This document shows, one piece after another, positions 35,517-46,300 of a stretch of 64,000 nucleotides of DNA. Location: NCBI RefSeq assembly GCF_000156575.1, contig NZ_GG666044.1, positions 1-64,000 on the forward strand, written 5' to 3'. Below the pieces are notes generated by a model. The model worked only from the letters and a program-made list of their open reading frames with translations. It made no database searches and was not told the DNA's origin. The DNA comes from Anaerococcus lactolyticus ATCC 51172 (lineage in GTDB: Bacteria; Bacillota; Clostridia; Tissierellales; Peptoniphilaceae). Within the stretch, counting starts at the first letter, position 1; the number at the start of each line of letters is the position of its first letter. The position numbers and the translations under genes were made by a program.

Positions 35517-37385
35517 TTAATCAAGTTCCAACTTACCGGTATATAATTGCCAGTAGGTTCCCTTTTCTTTTATTAATTTGTCATGGTTTCCTCGTTCTAT
35601 TATCCTTCCGTCTTCCATTACCATAATTACGTCAGAATTTTGGATGGTTGAAAGCCTGTGGGCTATAACTATCGAAGTTGAACCTGTCATTAGCTTATCC
35701 ATTGCTTCTGTGACATCTTTTTCTGTGGCCGTATCAATAGATGAGGTCGCCTCATCAAGTATAAGCATCGGAGGCTCTGCGATAGCTGCCCTTGAGATTG
35801 AGATTAGCTGGTTTTGACCGTCTGATAGGCTGGATCCGTCACCTTTTATTTCGGTGTCATATTTTTCTGGAAGCCTTTTTATAAAGGAGTCTGCACCAGA
35901 TAGTCTCGCCGCAGCCTTGACTTCTTCATCGCTTGCCCTTAGCCTACCATACTTGATATTGCCCTCAATGGTGTCTGTAAAGAGGTTTACTTCTTGGAGG
36001 ACCATACCAAAGGCACGTCTTAGGGAATCTTTTTTGATATCCCTAATATCAATACCGTCTACCATAATTGATCCATTATCAATTTCATAAAACCTAGTGA
36101 TGACATTGGTAATAGTTGTCTTTCCCGCTCCGGTTGAGCCGACAAAGGCAATCTTTTCTCCTGGTTCTGCATAAAATGAAATATCCTTAAGAATTTGATT
36201 TTTGCCGTCATAGGAAAAGTCAACGTGCTTAAACTCCAGTCTGCCTTCGAGCATCTTGTAGTGTTTTCTATCGCCATCATCCCACATCCAGGCGTAGCTA
36301 CCTGTTAGGTCATTACACTCTGTCACAGAGCCGTCGGCATTTTCCACAGCGTGGACAAGTTCGATAAAACCTGTATCTTTCTCTATTGGCATATCAATTA
36401 TTTCAAAAATCCTATCAGCCCCTGCCATAGCTTGGAAAACTGCGTTGGCCTGTTGGCTAACATTCACAATAGGATTTTGAATTTGCCTTATATTTGATAA
36501 AAAGGCTGCCAAAACTCCGACAGTCATATCTCCATTGATAGTGATATAGACCCCGTAAACGGTAATAGCAGCATAAAGAATATTTACCATATTTAGCAAA
36601 AATGGCATCATCCTACCAGCATAGGTATTGGCACGGGTAAAAGCAATCCTTACTTCCTCAGTCTTATTTCTAAAAGTGTCGAGGATTTTTTCTTCTCTTG
36701 AAAAAACTTTTACAACTTTTTGTCCAGATAGGGTTTCTTCAGAAAATCCTTGAAGGCTTGATATATGCCCCTGGCCTTCTCTAAAGGAGGTCGAAGACTT
36801 ATAGATAATCCTTGATAAAATTGGAATTAAGATTGTAAGGCCAATGAGCATTGTAAAGGTCAGGTTAAAACTTAATTTAAACATGACAAGAATTGTACCC
36901 ACAAGCATAATTGCTGCCCTAACTATGGTTGGAACAGTATTTGCCAAGGCCTGACTAAGAACGTCAGTATCATTTGTAAACCTTGACATAATCTCACCGT
37001 GCTTGTTGGTATCAAAAAATCCTATTGGCATCTTTTGGACTTTGTCAAAAAGTTCAATCCTGATATTTCTAATTGATCTTTCTCCAACCCTGACCATGAG
37101 CCTTGAATATATAAAGGAAGTAAGGGCGGAAACGGCGTAGATAGCTCCCATTTGAAGCGATGCTCTTTTAAGGCCAGCCACGTCTGATTTTAAGATATAA
37201 GAATCAATAATTGGCTGGAGCATATTTACTCCCCAAATCTGGGTGAGAGCTGATACTATTACGCAAACTACAATCAAAATCATCTGCCACCTATAAGCAA
37301 AAAGATAGGATAAAAGCCTTCCTATAGACGAAAATGAAACTTTTCTCCTATAGGATTTGTCATTCATCTTGTAATCATTAGTCAT
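35517..37385 (-). CDS. ABC exporter half-transporter, catalytically competent subunit
   Basis: About 622 residues. Six N-terminal membrane helices (residues 30-330) precede a nucleotide-binding domain with Walker A GSTGAGKTT near 416, signature LSDGQNQL and Walker B MLILDEATSSID with its catalytic glutamate. It pairs with the preceding gene as a heterodimeric multidrug exporter of the LmrCD/BmrCD/TM287-288 type. The ATG at 37385 has AAGGAGGTGG upstream and overlaps the preceding stop by 8 bases; the open frame to 37466 would overlap more and lacks that site. Its signature serine-aspartate change (LSDGQ) is unusual. Confidence 0.92.
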   Translation of the reverse strand: MTNDYKMNDKSYRRKVSFSSIGRLLSYLFAYRWQMILIVVCVIVSALTQIWGVNMLQPIIDSYILKSDVAGLKRASLQMGAIYAVSALTSFIYSRLMVRVGERSIRNIRIELFDKVQKMPIGFFDTNKHGEIMSRFTNDTDVLSQALANTVPTIVRAAIMLVGTILVMFKLSFNLTFTMLIGLTILIPILSRIIYKSSTSFREGQGHISSLQGFSEETLSGQKVVKVFSREEKILDTFRNKTEEVRIAFTRANTYAGRMMPFLLNMVNILYAAITVYGVYITINGDMTVGVLAAFLSNIRQIQNPIVNVSQQANAVFQAMAGADRIFEIIDMPIEKDTGFIELVHAVENADGSVTECNDLTGSYAWMWDDGDRKHYKMLEGRLEFKHVDFSYDGKNQILKDISFYAEPGEKIAFVGSTGAGKTTITNVITRFYEIDNGSIMVDGIDIRDIKKDSLRRAFGMVLQEVNLFTDTIEGNIKYGRLRASDEEVKAAARLSGADSFIKRLPEKYDTEIKGDGSSLSDGQNQLISISRAAIAEPPMLILDEATSSIDTATEKDVTEAMDKLMTGSTSIVIAHRLSTIQNSDVIMVMEDGRIIERGNHDKLIKEKGTYWQLYTGKLELD

Positions 37386-39141
37386 TATCTCCACCTCCTT
37401 GCTCTTGGATATCGACAGTCTCCCTGTAAACTCTGTTGGTCGCATAAAGCTCGTCGTGAGAACCAACTGCTTCGATTTTTCCTTCGTTCATAACTATAAT
37501 CCTGTCTACATACTTGAATGAAGACACCCTCTGGGAAATAATTATTTTTGTCAAATCCTTGTTATACTTGTTAATTCCATCGATGATTGCTGTTTCGGTC
37601 TTAGTATCAACTGCTGAAGTGGAATTGTCCATAATTAGGATTTTTGGTTTTTTAAGAAGGGCACGGGCAATGGTTAGCCTTTGTTTTTGGCCACCAGACA
37701 CACCTGTTCCACCTTGACCAAGGACTGATTCATAGCCATCGTGGCGATTTCTTACAAAGTCATCGGCCTGAGAAATCTTGGCTGCAAGCTCTATTTCTTC
37801 CATAGCCGCCTCATCATCACCCCACCTGAGGTTATCGGCGATAGAGCCTGAAAAGAGGGTGTTTTTTTGAAGGACAATCGCCACATCATCACGCAAAGTT
37901 TTAAGGTCATAGGTCTCCACCGGATGACCTCCCACTTTAAGTGCCCCTTTGCTTATATCATAAAGCCTTGGTATCAGCTGGACTAGGGTTGATTTCGATG
38001 ATCCTGTAGGCCCCAAAATCCCAATAGCCTCCCCACTTTTGATGTGGAGATTTATATTTTCAAGCTGGTAGGAAGCCGAATCTTCTTCATACTTAAAGGA
38101 AACATTGTCAAAATCAATTGATCCATCTTCTAATTTAAGACCTTCAATTTTTTCATCATTATCCATTGAAGGCACTCTACTAATCACTTCCACAACCCTT
38201 GTAATACCAGGGGAAGCTGACATGAACATAGTAAGAACCATGCTCATTCCGATAAAGGCACCTAAAAGCATTGTTGCATACATATTAAAGGCAACAAGGT
38301 CGCCTACTTGTAGTCTTCCTTCGATGATTTCAATCCCACCAAAATAGGTAATGCCCACAAAAGTAGCAAACAAAACTACATTGGCAAGGGGAAAGACAAG
38401 AGACATTGGCCCTTGAGATCCGTCTGCGTATTCAAACATCTTTTCGTTTTGGATGCCAAACTTATCAAGCTCATATCTCTTCCTAAAAAATGCCTTGATC
38501 ACACGCATATTTTTAAGATTTTCCTCTACAACTAGGTTAAGCTTGTCATATTGAAACCTCGCCTTCCTAAATTTAGGAATAGCATAGGTAGTAAGACCCA
38601 TCAGAAGGGCAAACAAAACTGGAACTGCCACTAAAAATATAAGTGACAATTTTAGGCTAGACTTAAGAGCCAAAACAAAGGCCACTATAGCCATTGCTAC
38701 AGTCTTAATTACAAACCTGGTTGAAACAAACATTGAAAAAGTCAGCTGCTGAGTGTCAGACGACAACCTTGTCAAAAGCGAAGGCACCCCAAAATAATCC
38801 AAGTCCTCAAAAGAAAATCTCTGAATATTTTCAAACTGGGCAAGCCTTGCATTATGACCCATACCAGACGAGGCAATACCAGCATTCTTAGTTGCCTGCA
38901 TACCACAAAACATAGTAATTAAAGATAAAACAACCATCAAAAGTCCATACTTGATTGCAAGTCCCAAATCTTGACCCTTGACAGCTTCATTAAGGGTCAT
39001 GCCCATAATAGCTGGAATAGCAAGCTCTAAGATGGTTTCAAGGCTGGTATAAATCCTTGAAATATTTCGATTTTTCTTAAATTCTCCCAAATACCTCTTG
39101 ATATAGGTAAAGGACTTGTAAAATTCTTTTATACTTTCCAT
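37378..39141 (-). CDS. ABC exporter half-transporter, degenerate-site subunit
   Basis: 587-residue exporter subunit with six membrane helices and an ATPase domain. Walker A GPTGSSKST is near 378 and the signature VSGGQKQRL is intact. Walker B reads ILIMDNSTSAVD, with asparagine where the catalytic glutamate is expected. This asymmetry is typical of heterodimeric exporters with one non-hydrolysing site. The start overlaps the marR stop by 13 bases, and the partner gene follows by overlap, so all three form one operon. Substrate unknown. Confidence 0.92.
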   Translation of the reverse strand: MESIKEFYKSFTYIKRYLGEFKKNRNISRIYTSLETILELAIPAIMGMTLNEAVKGQDLGLAIKYGLLMVVLSLITMFCGMQATKNAGIASSGMGHNARLAQFENIQRFSFEDLDYFGVPSLLTRLSSDTQQLTFSMFVSTRFVIKTVAMAIVAFVLALKSSLKLSLIFLVAVPVLFALLMGLTTYAIPKFRKARFQYDKLNLVVEENLKNMRVIKAFFRKRYELDKFGIQNEKMFEYADGSQGPMSLVFPLANVVLFATFVGITYFGGIEIIEGRLQVGDLVAFNMYATMLLGAFIGMSMVLTMFMSASPGITRVVEVISRVPSMDNDEKIEGLKLEDGSIDFDNVSFKYEEDSASYQLENINLHIKSGEAIGILGPTGSSKSTLVQLIPRLYDISKGALKVGGHPVETYDLKTLRDDVAIVLQKNTLFSGSIADNLRWGDDEAAMEEIELAAKISQADDFVRNRHDGYESVLGQGGTGVSGGQKQRLTIARALLKKPKILIMDNSTSAVDTKTETAIIDGINKYNKDLTKIIISQRVSSFKYVDRIIVMNEGKIEAVGSHDELYATNRVYRETVDIQEQGGGDND

Positions 39142-39575
39142 TCATCCTCCTTCTCAAAATCTTCCTTGATTGAATCAATCAAAATCTTAAGAGCATCGCT
39201 TATCTCCTTCACCTTTTCATCGCCCAATCTCTCGTACATTTTTTTATTGGCTTCAATAATCGGCCTTAACTTTTCATCCCTATTTTTCTTGCCCTTAGTA
39301 GTCAACCTCAAAATCCTAATCCTCTTGTCACTTTCATCTTGGATTAGCTCAATAAGACCATCATCTTCAAGGGCCTTGATTACATTGTTGATAGTCTGTT
39401 TAGGAGCCCTAAGTTTTTCTGAGATACTTTTTTGGGTTGGATTTTCCAAAAGACCAATGTGGATTAAGATAATAGTCTCCAAGTCATTTAGACCATAAAA
39501 CTTTGCCCTCTCCCTACTCATACCACTGGCACACCTTAGCAAAGAAAAAATAGAGAATATTGGATCATAATTCAT
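39129..39575 (-). CDS. MarR-family transcriptional regulator
   Basis: About 148 residues with the winged-helix core of MarR proteins (PTQKSISEKLRAPKQTINNVIKALEDDGLIE, then the wing DESDKRIRILRLT). It likely represses its own operon and the ABC exporter genes downstream. ATG at 39575 has GAGGG upstream; the frame is open to 39605. A perfect 14-base palindrome lies just before it, between promoter and start codon. Confidence 0.92.
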   Translation of the reverse strand: MNYDPIFSIFSLLRCASGMSRERAKFYGLNDLETIILIHIGLLENPTQKSISEKLRAPKQTINNVIKALEDDGLIELIQDESDKRIRILRLTTKGKKNRDEKLRPIIEANKKMYERLGDEKVKEISDALKILIDSIKEDFEKEDEWKV

Positions 39576-39600
39576 AAACCCTCTTTCTCTAAAATAAATA

Positions 39601-39614
39601 AACAAATATTTGTT
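39601..39614 (-). promoter_or_regulatory. Candidate MarR operator
   Basis: AACAAATATTTGTT is a perfect palindrome located between the -10 box and the marR start codon, where a self-repressing MarR dimer would be expected to bind. Confidence 0.55.
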
Positions 39615-39627
39615 AACTCTTATAAGT

Positions 39628-39655
39628 ATTATAGTACTATTTAGGACTATGTCAA
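39628..39655 (-). promoter_or_regulatory. Promoter of marR-ABC exporter operon
   Basis: Perfect TTGACA (39650-39655), 16-base spacer and perfect TATAAT (39628-39633) on the minus strand. Confidence 0.8.
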
Positions 39656-39660
39656 GAAAA

Positions 39661-39900
39661 TTTCATTACATCTCCGTCCCGAACGACGACGAAGTCGGAG
39701 GAGGGACCTTATAAAAAAGGACCTCTCATTCATGGGATATTTATTTTTCATCCATCTTCTCAAGTCATTCCGAACACAGTGAGGAACCTCACGAAGATAG
39801 GACCCCTCATTCATGGGATATTTATTTTTCGTCAATCATCTCCAGTCATTCCGAACGGAGTGAGGAATCTCACAAAGACAGGACCCCTCTTCATAAGATG
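39661..39900. repeat. Tandem copies of a dispersed intergenic repeat
   Basis: About three imperfect copies of a unit near 81 bases. Each carries GTCATTCCGAAC...GTGAGGAA and then CCCCTCATTCATGGGATATTTATTTTTC. Copy starts at 39764 and 39845 are 81 bases apart. Another copy lies at 47040-47160. The segment fills the gap between marR and the first giant surface gene; no gene is supported here, and the units resemble non-coding palindromic repeats seen at many intergenic sites in Firmicutes. Confidence 0.75.
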
Positions 39901-40300
39901 TCTCGCATGCGCTCGACATGGCGGTGGGCTTGTTATGTTTACGAGGTTTCCATTTCCAAATTTTCGACAAAAAAAGACCGCAAGCTCTTGCTTACGATCT
40001 TTTGATTTTATTCTTCGTCCTTATTCTTTTTTTCTCTTGTAAAGAATAGTCCGACACTTGATGCTGCCATCAATCCTAGGTAGAATTCGTAGTTTGTTAT
40101 TATTCCTGTGCGTGGATTTAATACCTTGGCTAGGGCTTTCTTTGTACCGGCTACTCCGCTATTTACAGTTGCTGATACACTTCCTGCTATTTTGCCTGCA
40201 GCATTTCCTACTGTTTTCACAGTTTGGTCTACCTTCGCTTGGATTTCAACTATTTCATTACCACCCTTTTGACTTGGATTATTTCCTTTGTCTTTTGGAT
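39805..40300. repeat. Duplicated 3' cassette, copy 1
   Basis: This segment covers the intergenic repeat, terminator and last roughly 95 codons of the 2277-residue surface protein. It is nearly identical, with the same order, to 47056-47545, about 7252 bases away. The encoded C-termini differ at only a few positions. Confidence 0.85.
39974..40001 (-). terminator. Terminator of the 2277-residue surface protein gene
   Basis: AAGATCGTAAGC and GCTTGCGGTCTT form a twelve-pair stem (two G-U) with loop AAGA and a T-run on the minus strand. The same hairpin is found after the second giant gene. Confidence 0.88.
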
Positions 40301-43300
40301 TTTCCCCTGGCTTGTCACCTGTTTTGTCCCCTGGTTTGTCGACTGGCTTATCTCCTGGATTTCCTCCATCAGGATCGCTAGGATTTGGTGTACCAGTGTC
40401 ATCACTTGGTGTATCATCTCCACCTTTGTTATCACTTGGTTTGTCTCCATCTGGGTTTGGGTCTGTGCCTCCACCTGAAGTATCTCCTCCAGAATTTTCA
40501 TCATCTGAACCCTTGCCTACTGGACCTCCTCCCACGTTTGGACCAACGCCAAATTTACTGTACTTAGCTGTGATTACTGTCAAAGCCTTGTCGAATTTGT
40601 GGCTTACTTGCCCACTTTGATCAGAGAATTTAAAGTTTTTATTCGCATCTTCCTTAAGATTATTTTCATCATCTCCATCCTGGTACTTCCAGCCATCAAA
40701 TACATAGTCTTGTGCAGTTGATTCGTCCACCTCATTAATCATAACGTCTGTATCTTTCTTAACCCAGTAGATGGTCTTTTTAGGCTTTAAGGTATCCTTA
40801 TCTCTTTTTACAATGACTTTTACAAAGTCAGCTGGCACATCAGGTCTAGTTTCATCTGGATTTCCTAGGACAACATTATCAACAAATTTCGCTACTATAT
40901 AATTAGTTTCTGAATTAAACTGGTAATTCCCATCCACAAATGCCTTCCAATTTGTATTTAATCCTTGCTGAATAGTCCATCTTAAGAAAGACTTTCCACT
41001 TACTGGACTAATCTCAGGCAAATTGATATCTGCCTTTTGATTTCCACTTGCTGATATACTTATATCAACATTTGGATGAACCTTATAAGCTCTTTGAGCC
41101 TTATCTTGATTATCATCAGTTGGTATTATATAGAGGTTTACATAACCTTCAGGAATAGGATCTGTGGTATTTTCAGGATATACCTTATCAACAACCCTAA
41201 CTATAAGGTCTGTAAGGACGCTTGTTCCATCTTCAAGAGCTATCTTAACTGGTACTTTCTTATCTCCAAGAGTACTTACATCAACATTATCTGGGTTGAC
41301 TTCTCCGATAAATTCTAATGTATCTTTTGCTCCTAGAGTCTTCTCAACTTTTTCTCCATTAACTTCTATGGTATATTTAACATTCTTCCTATAATCGTCT
41401 ATATTTGGTCTAACACCCCTAAAGGTTTCTATTACGCCACCATTTGCTTCTGGAATAGGCTTTATAGGTGTCCAAGGGACTTGATGGCTATAAATAGCTT
41501 TAATGGTAGTGTTATCATTAAAGCTATAGGTCAAATCCTTATCCCATTTAACAAAAGTATAGCCTTCTTTACCAGTTGGAGAATTTACAGGGATAGTAAC
41601 TTCAATATTTTTCCTAACCCTATAATAAGACTTAGATCGATCTGTTGCATTTTCAGTAGGGTCCACTGTTACCAAGAGGTAATCTTCATAACCTTTTGGT
41701 ATATCAGTTTCACTATCCACTGGTTTTACCTTTTCTAATACCTTAACAGGTATATCAACATAGTAGATTTCCCCAGACTTATAGATAACCTTAACAGTTG
41801 CATAATTTTTGTACACTTCTTTGTTTTCGTTATTTGTTACCTTGGTTTCAGGATCTAGAACTTCTGCGCTTACATCAGGTTCTTTAGTTATTTCATAAGC
41901 TTCTATTTCTGTAAAATCTTTTTTATCAGCAAGTTTGCCTGCCTTTATAGCTTGCTTATAGCTCTCAAGCTCTGGATTATTTCCAATATAGGTCACAACC
42001 GTTTCTGCGCTTACTCCTTGTGGTATTGGTTTAGATTTTGTAGAATACTTGGCTACAATAACAATTTCGCTAGCAATTTTATGATGCTTAGTCATATCAA
42101 AGTCGGTTTCTTTATTATTAGACATAACAGTCCATTTCTCAAAAATATAAGGTTTTATTCCTACTGGTTTATTCGCTTCTGGAATTTTGACATAAGCTTT
42201 TTGATTTACATAATAAGTTTTTGTTTGCTTATCAACAGCCTTATCAGTTGGGTCAACTGTAACTTTTACAAAACCCTCCAAGAACTTATCTTTTTTAAGA
42301 ATATTTACCTTGCCCTTGTCATCCAAGGCCCTGTAAATATTTTTATAAACTAAGACTGGTATATCAAATTCTTTACTTGTCTTATCCTTAAAAGAAATTT
42401 TAACTTTTATACTTGTTTTGATTGGCTCTGGATCGGAGACTTTACTATTATAAACATCATCTTCTTTTAGCTTCTCATAAATCGCCTTCTCATCATCAAG
42501 TATTTCATAAGACTTGTAATTATCCATCTTAATAAACTCTGCTAGGGCCTTATCATAATCAGCTTTCTTTGGTCTAAAGTCATTAATATATCCATTTTCA
42601 TTTTTTGATGATTCAAAGACCTTAATAGGCTCTATTTCTGGGTACTTTTTATCTATGAAACTAATCTCGAAGGTGTAATCCCTAGTAATGACTGTGTGAG
42701 GATCAAGCAAGCCATTTGCAGGATTATCTTTTTGCGACCAGCTACCGATTTGATAACCTGGATCTGCTAGAAGGTCTGCGTCATTTTTATCTTTTTTCCC
42801 ATTATTTGTAGGAACATGAACTTTTGAGAAATACAAACCATCAATAACATCATAATGAACTTCCTTGATTTCTTTTCCATTCTCATCCTTGCCGAATGAT
42901 CCATGGTCTTTTGCTACAAAGCTTATCCTATGATAGCCTTTAGGTGGCTTATCGTACTTGTCTTTTATAAGCCTAATATCCTTATAGTAGAAGTTGACTT
43001 GAGCATTCTCTAAATTATCTCCTACATCTACTCCATTTATACTTAGGAGTTTGTTATTTTCCTCATTTACCGTAAAAACAAGCTGAGTTTGAGGCTTGCT
43101 TACAAGTTTAAAACCTGGGATTAGTCTATAGTTTCTTGCATCAAAGTGCCTATTTCCATTTGATATTTCATCCTGGTCTATTATTTGCTTGGTCAAATTA
43201 GAATTTGGTTTGCCGACAGTCGGATATTTTTTTGTATCCTTAAGATCAGCATCATTATCTACGAGTAGGTAATTTACCTTATATTCCCTCTTACGATATG

Positions 43301-46300
43301 GCTTATAGAAAAATTGCAATTGGTTATAAGCCATAGGGCATTCTACTCTATCGACCTTGACGTTTTGGTAGTAGGTATTTATCTCATTAGTAATATCACT
43401 ACTATCAGTCGGACTTTCAGATTCTTCTTTTATCTTATCCCTATATTGTATAAATGCTTCCCTAACTTTTTCTGGTGCTCGTTCAAGATCCTTGTCAGGT
43501 ACTAGAGTCCGATTTTCGCCTTGAAGTTTCGCAAAGTAGTAAGCAAAAGTGCCCTCTCTTTGGTTTTCCAAAATATTAATTTTAGTTTCGGTCTTATCTT
43601 CATTTAGGTCTTTATCCAATATGTGGTCTGTTATCTTGACATCATAGAGGTTGTTTTTTGCCCAAATAGCCTTTAGGTAAACATCCGAATAGATTTCACT
43701 TTCGAAAGTATATTGGCGAGCTGGACCGTATTTTTCTTTGAAAGAATCATCAACTTCGCCAGTATTGTTTCCTTCATCATCTTTTTTAAATATGACATGC
43801 TCCCAGCCCATAAAATCATAACCCGGTCTTCTAGGAACGGATGGAGCTTTTATAGCTAATCCATTCTCTACAATAAAGACTTGCTTGCCAGAAGTCGAAG
43901 TCTCATCTTCTATTGGAAGTTTGTACTTCTTATTTTCCTTAATACTTGTCCTTACATCATCACCAACTTCATACTTACTGCTCTTTAGGTCCATAGGCTT
44001 TATCATGTACTTGCTAGTTTCACCAGCATCCAAACCTAAATCGAAAGTAACTTTACTATCGGTATCGCATCCCCATTTAGCATAAAGGGTTATATTATGG
44101 GCAGGCATGGTATAATTTCCATCCTTAACTAGGGTAGTTCCTTCAGGATTCAAAGACCAGCCCAAAAACTTCCAAGACTCTGGCACCCATTTAGGCTTTT
44201 CGGGAACCCTTTTTTTGTCTATGATATGCTCTTGATCATATTCTTCCCTTGCCTTTTTGTTTTCTTCATCAGACTTTTCATAGTCGAAGTTGTACACTCC
44301 GTCTAGCCACCTTAGTGGATGATGGTAAGGCACTGACACTTTTTCTGAATCTTTGTAGGAAGTATCATCCCTAACCTTTCTTGGGTCATTGTTAAAGTTT
44401 ATTGTGTAGGACTTGCGTAAATACTCAAATACCAAATAGGAATTTTCATCAAATTCTATCGGTTGAACATTTTCTTTTTCTTGATTATTTTCTTCCTTGT
44501 TTTTATCTTCTTGATTGCCCTCTTGATTATTCTCTTCATTATTTTCTTCTTGATTCTCTTCTTCTTGATCATTCTCAACTTTTTCAGGAAACTGACCTAA
44601 GAATCTTATCTTATATTTTTTCTCATAGAGGTTTTTATAGTTTTTTACATCTTCTCTTGGGGCTCCTATAAATTTTAGGTAGGTCTTAAATTCCTCTAAC
44701 CTATCACTATCCTCTTCATTTAGCTCATTAAAATCATACTTATCCTTTTTATACATTATTCTTGTTTTCTTATGTTTTGGCTCAAAGCCTTCTATATCAG
44801 GCGGAGTGAAATCATAATCAGCTATAGGGGTATCAAATTTCCTATATTGTAGGGGATAGTCACGGATTTTTTCTACAGTTTCGCCTTCTACTTCAAAACC
44901 AGGGTAGGTTTCCATTATAAACTCAACTTGGTAAGGTTCGCTTTGATTACTTGAATCTATACCAAAGCACATCTCCCTTTCTCCTAATGGCCTTTCGCCA
45001 TTATCGCCAAGGGGAAGTGTCTTTGAGTAACCACCCTTTTTTTTATCTTTAATATCGCTAGAATCTAGGAAGTCATCTGCTGTTAGCCTATAGGGTGGGG
45101 TATCCCTATAAGAATATGCTTTATTCTTGGTCGAAGCTACCCAACCCAAACTACGATAACCTTCAGGGTAGCCTTTGACATTTTCGATTGGATCTGGCCA
45201 CAAGCCTTGCAAGTTTTGGTTAAAACGAGCCTTGAAGCTATAAGGATTGCCTTTTTTAGAGTCATAGACCTCGCCATCCTTTGTAATAATAGGCCAAAAA
45301 TGACCTTCACTATCATTTTCCGTAATTAACTTTGAAAAGTAGAGGGTGTAGACTTGCCTATCGAAGTAGATTTTGTAGCTGGTATTTCCCGTAGCGTCTA
45401 TGGTTCTAGAGACTTTTTTGTAGACCGATTCGCCAGAATCATCTTCCACCTTTTCATTGGATACATCTTGATTTTGACTGTCGGTTAGGGCCTTGTTATA
45501 CTTAAAATATTTATCAAACTCAGCACTATCCTTATAAATTTTGTTTAGCCTAGCCTTGTCTAGATCAGGAAAGGCAATTCCGTCTATAGATATATTGGCT
45601 ATATCTGGAACTGTTCCTGTTTTACCTGTAAGAACTCGGTTTCCCACAAATTCATACTTATCTTTGAGGTCAAGCTTTGGATTTTTGTCATCATAATCTG
45701 CTTTTTCTACCCAAAATTCCACCGAATACTCAGCCTTATCATTTTCCTTATAAATGGCCTTGAAGGTGATATCTTCTGCTGGCATAGCATTTTGGAAGCC
45801 TTCTTGATATTTTGTCATATCAATAGGGCGCTTGGCTGGAATTGTTGTTATTTCTCCACTCTTATCTTTTATACAAATATCCTTATCTGCTACCCAATGG
45901 TCGAATACTGCACCGTCTTTTTTAGGTATCTCTGTTACTGATGGGATGGTTTGACCATAAAAGAGGGTCATATCAGGGATATAAGTTCCCCCATCGGTAT
46001 TTATTTTTACTTGGAAACTCTTTCTGTTGTAGTAGATTACGAAGGGACTGTTTGTAGCTTCTGGTACAATTATTTCCAAATTGTCGGCATTTCTCTCTGG
46101 TTCGAATCCCTTAATTTTTTCTTTCAACTTCACAAAATCCATTTCAGAATAGTCTATTGGCCATCCGAACTTTAAATTGAAAAGATTATCAAGCTTCAAT
46201 CTTTGTCCCGTCTTAGGAAATTCTCCAAATGCATTTTTTTGTATGGTTATGATTTCTTTTTCACCTTCAAGGTTTTCATATAGGTCTCTATCTTTCAAAC

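Noticed and set aside
37386-37466. Longer start for the ABC exporter subunit ending at 35517
   Set aside because: It would overlap the previous gene by about 90 bases, while AAGGAGGTGG sits before the ATG at 37385.
39661-39900. CRISPR array
   Set aside because: Units are about 81 bases and similar throughout, with no short conserved repeat and unique spacers, and no cas genes nearby.
39647-40042. Small open frames within the intergenic repeats
   Set aside because: They follow the repeat units in both directions, have no ribosome binding sites, and recur wherever the repeat occurs.
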